Below, one piece after another: positions 1 to 11,950 of a stretch of 64,000 bases of DNA (its first letter is position 1; every line of letters begins with the position of its first letter). A model generated the notes under the pieces. It saw only the letters and a list, made by a program, of their open reading frames with translations, was not told the origin of the DNA and searched no databases. The position numbers and the translations under genes are program-made. Origin of the DNA: Metarhizium brunneum (taxonomy: Eukaryota > Ascomycota > Sordariomycetes > Hypocreales > Clavicipitaceae). Where the stretch lies: contig NC_089423.1 in assembly GCF_013426205.1 (NCBI RefSeq), positions 992,001-1,056,000 of the forward strand. The letters are read 5' to 3'.

Positions 1-530
1 CTCCCGTTGACGATTTTCCCCCTCGACGAACACGTCACATGTGCGACCCACGAGTCCTCAGTGTCGGGGGGGTGGTTGGCGAAGACGGGGTCCAGCAGCG
101 AGGCGAGGTGACGCCTCCGCTCGCGGTCCCGGACCCCAAGCCGTGTGTATTTCAGGGCGAGCTGGACATGGCGATGGTGAGGCCAGCACAACCTTTTTCC
201 GTTGGCCCTGTGTATGGACGCCCGGGGGCAGCTCTTTGTGAGGGGAGACTGTGGTGTGTCTTGGAGGTCGGCGGCATGAAGCGCCATGCATTTGTCGCAA
301 ACCCACCTGTCTGGAAGGTCTCGCGCGATGGTGGCTAGGTAATCCAGAAAGGTGGAGGGATCGAAAGTCTTTATTGGGCATTTTGTGCGTTGGCTGGATT
401 GAATAATGTTGTGGAAGGCGGAACAAGTTTGCGAAAGGACGAGGCGGCTGACTGCGGGCAATATTTCTGCTATGGCGAGAAGTAATTCGGGCGGGAGGTT
501 TTGAAGACCCCGGCACGTCGGTTGCTGCAT
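1..530 (-). CDS. F-box-like protein, 3' part beyond window edge
   Basis: Reading the minus strand from the ATG at 530-528 gives an open frame with no stop down to base 1, so the gene is cut by the window edge. The start encodes LQNLPPELLLAIAEILP followed by a Cys-Ser-Ala-Phe segment, the usual N-terminal F-box of fungal proteins that bind Skp1 in SCF ubiquitin ligases. Around residues 75-130 there is a WVCDKCMALH segment and further Cys and His residues, common in fungal F-box proteins of this type and possibly metal binding. The substrate cannot be told. Because it lacks a stop inside the window, simple stop-to-stop ORF finding misses it. The plus-strand frames here are shadows. F-box assignment fairly sure; start ATG likely. 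Confidence 0.7.
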   Translation of the reverse strand, partial: MQQPTCRGLQNLPPELLLAIAEILPAVSRLVLSQTCSAFHNIIQSSQRTKCPIKTFDPSTFLDYLATIARDLPDRWVCDKCMALHAADLQDTPQSPLTKSCPRASIHRANGKRLCWPHHRHVQLALKYTRLGVRDRERRRHLASLLDPVFANHPPDTEDSWVAHVTCSSRGKIVNG

Positions 531-2199
531 GGTTGGCAATTTCTAGACTTTTGATCTTGATGTAGGCGAACTGTGGTGAACAAGGCCTATTATTAGACTG
601 TTTCTCTTGGTTGCCGTGTGAGTTGGATAAATAATACCAATGGGACTGGACACTGAAACTTGTGTAGCAAATGCAATAGAATGAGTGCGAATGTCAAATA
701 AATAATCAATAATCGACACGGCTTTGAGCCTTCTGCCTGTACTACACTATGTGATAAACTTTGCATCAACCTACAGGGGCTTCACCTCATCTTGACGCCA
801 TATAGAAGCTAAGTTGTGGTTTATCAGGCACGTATTTTAGTACTGGACGGTTCTCGTAGGCCATGTACTTCCGTATGTAGATTACCATGCTTTTCTGCAA
901 GCCAAATGGTATCCGGGCCTGTCTTGTTTCTTAATCTGACCCGTCATGCTTTGGCTGCTGGCTACAATCACGATTTCGTCCATGCTATTAGAAGAGCAAC
1001 AAGTTTTGCACCGGCGACGCCAAATTCCATTACGAGTGCTGGACCCAGATGTGGACCTTTGGCAAACAAAGCCATTCAAAAAAGTCTACCTACTGCCCAT
1101 GTGGCCCTAAGAAACTCTAACCATTCTATGCAATATCTAACCATTCTATGCAATAGATTAGTTGGCTTATTAGCATTGAGCAAACACTAAGCTTGCTGGC
1201 AGGCAGCCACCTCCGCAGTAAGTGCCGTACGCGCGGTGTACTTAAGCTCACGCCTCTGAACTATAGACAAGGGCTCTCTTATATCCATTCCCTCCCGGCT
1301 GACATCACTGGCTGTTATTTTTACAAAGCTGATCCAGCTCACGTCCCGCAAAGCCTCATAGTCCACGATTTATCAGAACTCACCGCCGGCCAAAGTCTTT
1401 GGCCGCCTCATTCTCCGATCGGTTGGGCTCGAAATCAAGGAGCTATTGCATATTTGTCCGTCATGTCGACTACCTGAGCCATCACCGAGAGCTAGGAAAT
1501 CGACCGAGCGAACCCGCAGTCTAAAAGAGGAGGCTTTCTCGCAGAGTATCTGGGCGTTTTCTCGGACGATTCTCGCCGCTGAGTCTTCTTTCTACAAGTC
1601 ATACGCGGCATGACGGTTCAAAAAACGCGAGTATGTACCGGCCTGGACCTTTGACAGCTCTCTCAACTACCGAGGATGCTAATGAAAAGCCAGGTGTAGA
1701 ATTGGCAAGGATGAGATGATGAATGCCCATCGGATCCCTTGGCAACAAACGGTTGACGACCTTGATGCCAGCGGACTCGGCGAAACCGGCTTCGGCCGCG
1801 TGGAGAGTCGGTCAAGACGATGCTGAAACTTTCACTCCCAAAGTCATGACGGCGGCTGCCACGGCTGAGAGGCAGGGCATGGTACAACTAGCTGAGCGGC
1901 ATGCACGACGAAGTGGTGTTACCGAGGCTGAAATGTAGCACCAGGCTTGACAAAATATAAGTGGTCGGGTCAGCAAAGAGACCGAGGATCTCACTCAGCA
2001 CCGCTCATGCGTCAGCTTGCCCTGGCCTCGTGTTCTATCTCAAGTCAGTTCAATGTTAGCCATTGGAATTGGATTGTCATACCCCGTCCGCAGGCAAGAC
2101 GGATCGTGCTCGACTCCAACAAACCCCCAGGGTCGCTCAGTAACCTCCCTCTCTGCTACTTCCCCCTTCACCCTCTATATCACTAACCAATAAGGACTC
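531..2199. other. intergenic region, no gene seen
   Basis: No convincing coding frame on either strand. The short frames here have no family resemblance. The only structure I see is a perfect 20-base tandem duplication at 1116-1155. The right end is presumably the promoter of the membrane protein gene that follows. Confidence 0.5.
1116..1155. repeat. 20-bp tandem duplication
   Basis: The unit TCTAACCATTCTATGCAATA occurs twice back to back (1116-1135 and 1136-1155) without mismatch. It lies in non-coding DNA. Confidence 0.9.
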
Positions 2200-3780
2200 A
2201 TGGCATGTTCCGGCACGCCGGCGAATAGACCTCGGTGGCGGGTCCGAGGGTTGACGTCAGTCAAACCAACTTTCCCGCATCTGCCGGCGCTATCTCAGCG
2301 CGCTCTAGTCCGTCGGCGGTTCATTGTTATTAAATCCAGCCGTGCCCGTGGAATTTCAGGACGCGACGAACTCTGTCCCCCGTGGCGAGCAACTACGAGG
2401 AACATGCGCAACGCCTCCTTTGCCGACCCTCGGTGGGAGCCACGCAGTCCAAGCCTGGCGCTCCGGAAGAACAGCGTCGCAGGGCCATTTGGCTTTCTAA
2501 ATCCGACAACGGCCATCTACGACATCGAAATACAGAGAAATGACAGGCCAGGGGGCGATGGGGCGGATGCTGCCGACATTGCGGACACCGAAGGACAAGA
2601 GAGGGCGAAAGTGCGCTGGAACGCGCGCGACTACCGTAAAGGTATTATACATGCCACATCCTAATCGGGCAGAATAACACGCTCTTCAAGCACTCCTCGG
2701 GTCTAATGTTCCTTCATCTAACGGCCAGTTACAGGCCGTCATATTCTCATTCTACCCCAAGCCGCACCCCTGACCTCCCGACTCGAAAGGAGCTCCAATC
2801 CCCACCGGATCCTCCTCGGCATCAGCCGCATGTTCACTCTGTTTCCATATTGGGACGTCTCATGGCTGGTAGGCGTCTCCTTCACCATCGGGTGCCTCCT
2901 CTTCGTCGTCTCCGGCCTATTCTGCTGGCTGCCAATCGCCTATCCCGAGACGCAGTTCCCCCACGAAAAGCTCGTGGCCGGAGGCGTCTCGGCCTTTGTC
3001 GGCGCGACCCTGTTCCAGGTCGGCGCCGTGCTGCTATTTCTCGAGTCCTACAATGATCGTGCCGAGACGCAATTCGGCGGAGCCATGGAGGACCTCTTTG
3101 CGAACCGTCTAGGAATCGCTCGGGCTCGGAACCACGGCCCTAAACATTTCGAGGTTGGGGACCCTTCTAAACAACACCTGTATCGAGACGATAGCCATCC
3201 CAGGTCAACGTCGTCTGGGGTTCTCGCCTCTGCTGAAAATCTCGATGGCCAACGCGGCGCACCGCGACAGAGCTCCAACGGCAGTGACGTGAACGGTACG
3301 GGGCGCCGTTGGCAATGGTGGCCGTCTTGGCATGACGTGACGACGCACTACGTCTATGAGATTGGTTTTCTTGCATCGTGTACAATGTCTGTTGGTGCTA
3401 CCGTCTTTTATATTTGTGGTATTCTTGGACTGCCTGGCATATTTGATAATCTCAGCGATGCGGCGCTCAAGGGGGCCTACTACTTCCCCTATTTGCTGGG
3501 TGGTGTCTTGTTCGCCGTCTCGTCCGTCTTGTATATCCTGGAAACGCAGCCCAACTGGTATACCCCCCAGCCTTTCAAGATTGGGTGGCACGTAGGCGTG
3601 TGGAATCTGATTGGCAGCCTTGGCTGGACGATGGCTGCGTCGTTCGGGTACTGCCGTGCTAGTTGGTGTGTGTATCAGAACGAGCTCACGCTTATCTGGG
3701 CCTCTGCGGCCTTTAGTTTTGGCAGTGCGTTGCAGTGGTATGAGTCCCTGGACAAGTATGTGGTGATAATTGAAGACTAG
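2200..3780 (+). CDS. fungal integral membrane protein, two exons
   Basis: The clear part is 2830-3780, which encodes six strongly hydrophobic segments (for example WLVGVSFTIGCLLFVVSGLF, then GGVSAFVGATLFQVGAVLLF) and ends in ALQWYESLDKY. I recognise it as a conserved fungal integral membrane protein of unknown function. An upstream open frame from ATG 2200 can be joined to it: exon 1 2200-2641, intron 2642-2734 (GTATTA..ACAG), exon 2 2735-3780. The phases match (1+2) and no stop intervenes, giving about 495 residues with a long soluble N-terminus including KVRWNARDYRK just before the intron. If the join is wrong, the protein starts at 2830 (316 residues). Between the second and third membrane segments is a hydrophilic loop of about 100 residues. 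It is probably in the plasma membrane or endomembranes. Confidence 0.6.
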
Positions 3781-6070
3781 AAATAGAAAGGCCATTGGTG
3801 ATATTCCTCAACGCAAAGTGTTCGGCTGCGAAGCTGTAGTAATTTTCGTCGGCGGAGTAGAGTCCGGAGCAAGCACGGCCATGTCCATATATGCTCATGC
3901 GTAAAAACAGTCGTTGTGAGAAGCTGACGAGGAAGCTAATCACCGTACGCAACGAGAGCTGCGATGACTCTCCCGCCGATAACACATTTAGCATCAAACC
4001 TTGCGTCACCACTCATTACCGAGAAGATATGCGTAAAGCGGCAACTCGACTGATCCGAGACTAAGAGGACGGACCCTATATTCGTAAAAACACCCACAAT
4101 CTTTTGCTATTCTTGAGGCACTCATATAGGTGTGCAAACATAGAAACGCAACAAGAATACAGACTCCTATCTTTCCTTGCAAGAAAAGCATGGTAGTTAT
4201 TAGAGACTGTGAAGGTCTCTGAAGGCTTTGATTGTGCTCGTTTTGCTTCGGCAGATGCTGGAGACCCTTCGTTCCTAGGCAAGCGCTCCAAGAAGGACCG
4301 TTTCGGGGATCTTGCCGTGTCTTGCAGCTAGTTGAGCCTTCTGCGATAAGCTTAAATATCTATTCTTGCTCTATTATCGTGCTTTTAACGCAGAGAAACT
4401 TGTACTACTAACCCGAAACCCATTCAAAGCGCCAGTAATTATAGCCGTAGCGACGTCGGAAATGCACAATTCAGCCTATATTATTCCTCTTAACAGCGGG
4501 TAGTAGCTTCTTTACCAGGAACATGGTATATGCCGATATGCCTTTTCAGATTTGTTCTCCAATCCATTGAATGACTCATGTACGTCCGGCTCATGCTTAC
4601 CTGTTATTCTAGTACTTGTATCCTTAAAACTAGAGTTAATAGCTTCTTCGTAGATATAAATACCTTTCTTGCAAAGTGCAGTATTATTTTTGCGCCATTT
4701 AACAGCTGGCTCCCAGAGTCAACGCGAGATCGGGATAGCAGGGGTGGGCGTTGAGATGATGAGCAATTTCTCCGCTAAAGATGCATGCTGCAAGACCTGT
4801 TCCGGACTAGTCTTAGGTAGGTAACGGACGAGAACCCATTCTAGTAGTTGCATGTGGTCATAGTCGCTTTTATTTGGGTATATAGACGCATCATTCGATC
4901 CCGGCGGGGAGCCCATCGCAGAGCCGTTTCCACAACTAGGCACTTTAAAAGCTGCCTAAGAATACTCTCGCAGTGGAACAGCTTACCCGAGAACCAGAAC
5001 CGCTGAATGTGTACATACAAGCATCGACAAGTATAGTAACATTGAAATGACCCTGCGGGGAAGAAGTGCGTACTAGGGCAGCCGCATACTGCAGCCACGT
5101 CCCATGTGAGAATTCACAGCCAGCCACAAGGCTTCGCTTAATGTCCTTGGACGAGTAAATGCTGGCACTTCGCCTTCTGGAAAGCGCAACTCAACCGCCA
5201 CACATTCGGCTATCGCGCGGTTTGGTACCGACAACGCCCGGCTAGTCGTCCAAGCCAAGGAGGAAATTTTTTCTTTGGTTGAGCTGCCAAGCTGTGGCTA
5301 AGCCCTTGCTACAGTGGGAGACAAAGCATCAACCAGATCAGGTACCTGGCTACGGCGCTCTATCCACGAAATGGTGCCGATTGAGCAGCCATGGACAGAT
5401 TGGATAGCGGCATCGGTCCTTGACTGAAGCCATCTATCAAGGGACTTGCGGCCTCTTTTATGACAGTTGGCAATGACCTTGGCTAGCTTGTGTCCTCAGA
5501 GGCGATCAAGCACTCGAGGGGCATTCAAATGCCTCAAACCTCCGCCCAGCGCTGAAGCAGCACGTGTGGCAGCTTGTGCGGCAGCTAGTGTTTTGGATAC
5601 AGCGCATCCCGGCCTTCATCCGTTCACAAATCCTGCGGTACATGAGGACCAGCAAGGGCCTGCCTGCTTTAATCACGCAATTATGGCCATGGCTGCGTGT
5701 ACAAGCGGCGCCATCCATGTCACTGTGGAAATGAGTGGTGTGAGAATGTCAAACGGCCTGGTGGCTGAGGCCAGACGCTAGTATTCCGTCTGAATCAGTC
5801 GTTCCCCCCTAAAGCAACGTGGCAATCTCCAGCACGGTGTGGCATCCCATAGTCGACTAGCCAGAGAGAGGCCGTGGGCGTTGCCTTGGACAAGCCGTCG
5901 CCGCCACGGGATGTCGCATACCCGAATGTGTCAGAGACTGACCTACCAGGAGCTCCCCGGTAGCCGATATATCGTTTGGACCCAATCTCTGCACTCCGGA
6001 CGGCGCTGTTCTGTTCCCCTTCATGTTCTCTTCACCCTCGACTTGACGTTCAACCGGACGCCCAGAAAAC
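3781..6070. other. gene-free stretch, partly AT-rich
   Basis: No supported gene. About 3.8-4.7 kb is AT-rich with many TA steps and stops in all frames, as in transposon remnants mutated by RIP, but no transposase or reverse transcriptase motif is readable. The 104-codon plus frame at 5467-5781 has no recognisable features and I do not call it. The last few hundred bases are the likely promoter of the rhodopsin-family gene. Confidence 0.4.
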
Positions 6071-7521
6071 ATGTCGCCCATGTCGCCAATCTCGCCCACC
6101 GAGCCGTTCGAGCCGAACGCGGCACAGCGAGCGTTGGTCGTGTCCGTAACGGCAGAAGAAGTCGCTCTCTGTGTGATTGGTATCGCGGTGACAATCATCA
6201 GGGTGTGCGCCCGGGCCGTGGCCGTGGGTTGGAAAGGCCTCCGAGGCGACGACTACTTGGTCACGGTGGCAGCGGTACGTACGGCCGTTATTCGCGCACG
6301 CCGCGCATGGTTAACACATTCCAGCTCTTCTACGTTTCCATGACGGCCTTTTCAACCTCTCTCAACCACGTCTCCGGAGGCGCGACAAATGCCGGCCTGA
6401 CGGACAACGAGCGAGCGGCGATTCTACCCGGCAGCCTCGCGTTTGAGCAACGGTGCGTCCTCGACAATGAGCAGCAGGGTGAATGAGCAGTTTCTGACTT
6501 CAGCAACAGGGTGCTTGGCTCCAAGATGCAGATTGGCGGTTGGTTGAGCTACGTCATGTGTCTTTGGACGCTGAAAGCATCGCTCTTGGTCTTGTACCTT
6601 CGATTGACGGTGCGTAGCCACGTATATATGAGAGCGTTTTTGTTTTGGTATATGTGAGTTGACACATGCCGCAGGAAGGGCTCGGACGGCACTACACCGT
6701 CCGCATTTATACTGGCTTTGGCCTGCTTATTGCCAGCTGGATCACTGTCCTGGCAAACCTCTTCCTCGTATGCCGCCCCTTCCACAAGAATTGGCAGATT
6801 CATCCAGATCCCGGGAGTAAGTTGGTCTCGTCTCTACACTGCTTGAGCCACGGCGTGCTGACTGTTCCGCTCCTAGATGTCTGCCAGCCTACCGTGTCCT
6901 TCCCGGTCGTCTGGGTCAACCTGTCGCTCAATGTCCTTACGGACTTTTATCTGATATCCATACCAGTCCCCTTGCTTTGGCAATCCTCCATGAGAGCCGT
7001 CAAGAAAGTAGGGCTCATGGTGCTATTTAGCGGGGGCTTGCTGGTTGCGGCCTGCGCAATACTTCGTTCCACCATGGTTTATGACGTAGGTCCCCCCCCT
7101 TTCTTCCTTGCAAAACTGTCAAGCTCCGGGAGTCATTGACCAATATATTGTGTTGTAGAGACTATCAGGTCGCACCGGGATTCCTTGTTTGTGGGCTGCT
7201 CGAGAAGTCTTCATCGCGGTTTTCGCGACCAACCTCCCCATCGTGGCTCCTCGCGTGGTGCGTTGGCTCGCCCCAGTGGTTGGCTCGATACTGTCGCTGG
7301 GTTCCCAGAAAATGGATCAAGTGTCCAGTGGCTTTCGGACGGTGGGCGGTGGCGGTCCAAATAAACCGAGCTGGCGTGGCCGTGGCCCGCCTACTCCAAA
7401 CCCTATCACGGACCTGACCTCCATCTCGACCTGGACCTCGACCTCCACCGAGGTGGATATGAAGGACGCCACCGATCTACATGTTGTCGAAACCTCCATC
7501 GACAAGTCGGCCAAAGGCTGA
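6071..7521 (+). CDS. rhodopsin-family seven-TM integral membrane protein
   Basis: Six exons can be joined with matching phases: 6071-6274, 6325-6452, 6510-6609, 6675-6816, 6877-7085, 7159-7521, giving 381 residues. All five introns have GT..AG ends and are 50-73 bases. The product shows seven hydrophobic segments, the WKGLRGDDYLV motif after the first one, and DPGNVCQP formed across the fourth intron. Both motifs are typical of the large fungal family of rhodopsin-domain / PTH11-like membrane proteins (not retinal opsins). The C-terminal tail is hydrophilic, rich in Ser and Thr. Members are thought to be plasma-membrane receptors or sensors; the ligand is unknown. The N-terminus has no extracellular CFEM domain. 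The DPGN junction makes the exon model quite secure. Confidence 0.85.
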
Positions 7522-9071
7522 TGTTGACAAACCAAGACGCCACGGCGGCCCATTTGGCATCACCACACGATTAGCCTTGCTCCGCAGCTGAAATACTCTC
7601 GGAGAAGGCTTTTGTGACACCGAGGTGACTTAATCAATGATGGACGGGTAAAAATGAAAACCCGAATCCATCGGCGAGTCACGGCAAACTCCGACGCGAT
7701 ACCGTACTATCGAGGCGCAGTCAGATTGATTGCGGTATGCTCATCGAGTTCACCACTCGCTGATCGTGCTCTATTTGGTAGCTTCTACTACATGATGGTC
7801 AGATGTATGCCTGCCTTTGAGGCGGAGGCAATAAACATGGACTTCATCACTGCTTAGAGACTGGTACTCATGCATCACTGCATAGAGACTGGTACTCATG
7901 CATCACTGCATAGAGACTGGTACTCATGCTGTGCAGAGATGCGACGTGCCTCGGAATAGACTCTCAATGTCACCTGCCCATAGAGAGCCTATGAGTAATG
8001 TCAAGTTTTCTAAACGCGGCATCAGTTCATACTCGTGTCAATTGATGTTGGGATACGAAGTCTATCAAATAACTCACCCACGAAGCATCATGATTCCATT
8101 GTGCACTACGGGAGCCGTATTTTGCTTCATCAATTGATTGAACTGGTCCAGTGGGTAGCCGAAACATCCACCATTTCCCAGGAAATCGAATTCTCCAAGC
8201 TGAACAGCCCAGGCTGGGCAGAATAGTACGAGAGCAACTTGGGGGCGATAGATGAGTCCGTAAGGAGACGGGTTTCGTGGAACAAGAGGACTTCCTGTAT
8301 TGAAGCTAATTAGTACCATGATAGCGCCTATCTAATTATATATTTCTGGTTGGACTCAAGCGCAAAGTCAAAGCCAACGTCTCTCTATGCTGCGGCAGGG
8401 TGCTATTCGAGCGCGGGTAGCCGTTTGGCCTTTGCTAGCAACTGGCTCTAGATTCCAAGACGGCGAGGCAACCGGGTGACCGTCTGCATTAACGGCTACC
8501 AAGTAAGGATTTTCGTCAAGACAACAACAAAGGTACGAGAGTGTGGCGACGCTCAAAAGGGGAAGTGTAGAACAAACCACCCTATTGTGAACCAAGGGCT
8601 GCTGTGCGATACCTTACCCTGTCCATACCCTGGGAGTCTTTTTATTAGTACGGAGTGGAAGGAGGCTACGTTAGTTTCATCTAGACATGTGCGTAATAGA
8701 CGCTGCCTCGACAAATTATCCTTCATCGCAAATTGAAGCCTTCTAAACACCAGCACCAGCATATACGACTTTATTCAACCAGCGACTTCTCCAGGTTGGC
8801 CCTGGCAGCGCGACCGCCACCAACGGGAATCCAGGCCCGGTCTAATTGATGGTGGCCACAAGGCTTATATAGAGGCTGATGCGAGGGACTCTTCCAGCTG
8901 CTCGTAGGCTTGGAACTGGAACCGCCACTCGATGACTGTCACATGATGGATTTGCGATATGTGCATTTCGTCCAATATAAGTCGGACATTCCTAGGGGAC
9001 CATCGGGCATCCAGACTTGACAATTCCGGAGGAATTGACACCTTCCTTTGTTCCAAGTTCATTCTCCCAAG
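7522..9071. other. intergenic region with minisatellite
   Basis: No convincing gene on either strand. It contains the 28-bp tandem repeat at 7855-7929. Short frames at 8.0-8.7 kb show no family features. Confidence 0.5.
7855..7929. repeat. 28-bp minisatellite, 2.7 copies
   Basis: The unit begins TAGAGACTGGTACTCATGCA and is 28 bases long. Copies are 7855-7882, 7883-7910 and a partial one 7911-7929, identical as far as read. A partial match also precedes the first copy. Non-coding. Confidence 0.92.
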
Positions 9072-9925
9072 ATGAGTTCGTCTCCGTCCATGCTAGCATA
9101 ACAAAATGCAGCCTTCTAACATCTCAGCCAGGCACTTCAAATGGAAAAGTCATCGGCTACGAGACTGGAGAGATTCCAGCTCAAGGCGTAGTGACCATCG
9201 TGTTCACCATCGGCGTTCCTGGTATTCCTCTCCAGGCATGCATTGATTCCCAGTACAAAGACAGTCGGGCCATGGACAAGCGCCCGGGGATGTACATGAA
9301 GTACTTGCCATTCCGCTACGATGAAATCACCGCCAAGCAATTCACCGGCGGCTCCTACTTATTCGATACCTGGGAGAACGCCAAGGAATACGACCGCTGG
9401 CTGCGTGAGGACTACGAGGCCGGCGATGAGCCCAAGACCAAGTTTCTCGAGCGGCCGCTGTTTGAGGAGCCGAGCTGTCAGGTTTGGAAAGTAATCGGCG
9501 CGCATAGCTTTGTTCCGATTGAGGAGCACGCCGTTGGTCGCCTACAATACTGGTCCTGCGACGTTGCGGATGCGGAAACCACTCTGCGCGAGCATTATAA
9601 GAAGTTGAAGGATGCTGCAGAGGCACAGAATGCTGCGGCCTTTTGGCTGTTTTATAATGCTGAAGATAAAAAGTTCGGCATTCAGCTGGCTTTTAAGAAG
9701 CAAGATGGAAATGACGAGTCTGCGGCAAGGAGAAGTGTCGCAGCCGTGGCAGCCAAACCGGGCTTGGAGCAATTGTTGCCAAAGGATTTTGTTTCCAAGT
9801 CCTTGTTTGACCGTTCCGGCCTATTTTTGACCACTTGGCTGCCAAAGTCTCGCGCTGCTGGAGGATGTGCGAGGCTTATCCCAAACTATCCTCTCGTGCC
9901 CGCTATTACGCAGCTGGAACCCTAA
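9072..9925 (+). CDS. conserved fungal hypothetical protein, start in a small exon
   Basis: The frame is coding-like from about 9130 to the stop at 9925. It starts with a beta-strand-like VVTIVFTIGVPG, followed by KRPGMYMKYLPFRYDEIT and GGSYLFDTWENAKEYDRW, and ends in PNYPLVPAITQ. The repeated pattern of strand plus Trp/Tyr-rich helix recalls dimeric alpha/beta-barrel proteins (EthD- or YdhR-like), but I cannot assign a family. The first in-frame ATG is at 9272, inside this conserved-looking region, so the real start is probably spliced. One fit is ATG 9072 with a 4-base first exon, an intron from 9076 (GTTCGT, weak donor) with a CTAAC branch site, and the acceptor CCAG ending at 9131. About 265 residues in that model. 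Function unknown. Confidence 0.55.
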
Positions 9926-11950
9926 ACAGCCGGCCAGACAGTAGGTCGCATTCGGAGTCTTTACTATGTTTCAACCTCTTCGTTAGTTTTACCTGCCCTA
10001 CCTGCCACCCTCAACCTCATCGAGAGGCTAGTATTGGCCCTTGAAATATGTGGAATCGGAGCCTGGTGCTTTCAGTTATCAGTAAACCCCTTAATTAGTT
10101 AGTTTAGTGACATGAAAAAAGTTAAGTACTCTCGCAGACTCTCAACTGAAGTTGGAGAGTCAATGGTGCGTGAATAGAAAGTCCAAAGTTGTTGCTCCTG
10201 CGATAGATCGTGTTCCACCGTAAGACTACCGCAACGAAATTGCTCCCGTGCCAAATGAGGGTTTCATTCTGTGAAGCATGGAACGTATGCATTTCACAGT
10301 CAGACATCCAAGCTTTGCGGGCGTGCTATGGCGGATGATATCGTCATGAGCAGGGTTGGCTGGCCTATCAGATGTCGCATTACAGCGGCTTTGGAATTAG
10401 TCTTATTTCTTCGTTTAAAGTCACGAGATGTAGCGTCTGAAAAGCTCCATGGCGATAAAAAGGCTCTGGGCGCCTGGCGGGTGTTGTCGAACACTATCCA
10501 TATTAGAAGGCTCTGGGGTTGACCGGCCGTCTGGAAACTCATATCCGTCTGGATAGATCTTGTGGTAGAGGACATGTTGTTCAAAGTTGTGTGCGGGTGA
10601 CGGCCTAGTTTCTGAAGAAAGGCTTATCTCATCCGTGGACTGTGGGCGTTGGCTTTGCGATGGAAGGGGACGGTTTGGGAGCTGTGTCCCCTATAGAGGA
10701 TCCTGGGTGCTATAACAGGATTAGTCCAAATGACACCAGAATCTCAACGGTTATTGTCAGTCTTACCGCCCGGAGATGGCGAAGATCCGGCCCGCCGTGC
10801 CTTGCAAATCGAGAAAAATCTCTAGATGACACACCAACGAGTTCGGTACACTTTGGAGGATGACACCCTGGTAGATTGTTCCGTCGATTGAGTTCTCGCA
10901 AGGCACGAGGGGTGAGGTGGATCTTTGTCAAAAAAGGAAGGCGCAAAGTTGGACACAACATGACAACCTATTCTCGGCTTCTTTGGAACAACGTGGCCTT
11001 GCGAGAGATGGCCTGTCATGCCTCTTTTTCCAATTTGTCCACTCGCCATGGGCAACGAAGGTAGGTGGAAAGAAGAAGGGGACGTTTTATCGAGGGCGGC
11101 GGCCACTTTTGCGGTCAGCGGCCTTGATAGGCGCCAGAGAATGTGTGCGTGAGTCACGATCGGCGGAGAACATGTCGTAATTCAATGTGCGATGCGGGGG
11201 ATAGTCGTTTACAAATGGTAGCCGCCTATAGGGGACTGGCTGATGCATTTTCAACGACAAGAATCGTGAATGCAGGCTGCGTGTTGAAGCGCGGGAATGG
11301 GGATGCCCCGCCAAGTCCCGAAGTTGCACATGTGGGGAGAGTTTATGCAGCATCCCCTGTTGTGGCGCGGGTGGCTTAGACAAACGACACATAAGTTTGT
11401 GTACCAGGATATCCGTCATTCATCACGGGATAAATGTACTGTACTGCATAGAAGCGATCGTATGCACGGTGGCGCATTAACAGGAATCTGTTCGTTTAAA
11501 TGCAGATATTTTAGTTACTCGATATATCCATTCATCACATAGGCTGATAAATAAATGATATTCGTTTGTGGTGGAGGGCCATAACAATATTTGAAGTTTG
11601 GGGCGGTGGAGCGGTGTTTGCAATGGGCCTAACGGCTTGTTCTACTCATATTGCTGCTTTGAACTTTCACAACCCATTGCACCAAATTTGTTCCATAGAA
11701 AAAGAAATGTTGTTTTATGCCAAGATATTTCGTTTGTTCAGTCACACAGAATGGAGGACGTAAACACACACACACACACACACACAAATGAATAAGTTTT
11801 GTGGCGTGGCCACGCCCATTTTTACTGACGTCCTCCGCGCCACCTCATCCTCATCCTCTCACATTCCGTACACAACCTCACCACCGAGCCGCAGACGTGC
11901 TATTTGTGCAGCGGAAAACCTGACCTGAATCTCTGCATTTACGCGCCCGG
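9926..11950. other. intergenic region, no gene seen
   Basis: Two kilobases without a supported gene. Small frames on both strands overlap one another and show no domain. A CA dinucleotide run lies at 11763-11787, shortly before the F-box gene. Confidence 0.5.
11763..11787. repeat. (CA)n microsatellite
   Basis: About twelve uninterrupted CA/AC units, about 165 bases before the ATG of the next gene. Confidence 0.95.

Noticed and set aside
7855..7929. CRISPR-like array
   Set aside because: Units are directly adjacent without spacers, and the genome is eukaryotic.
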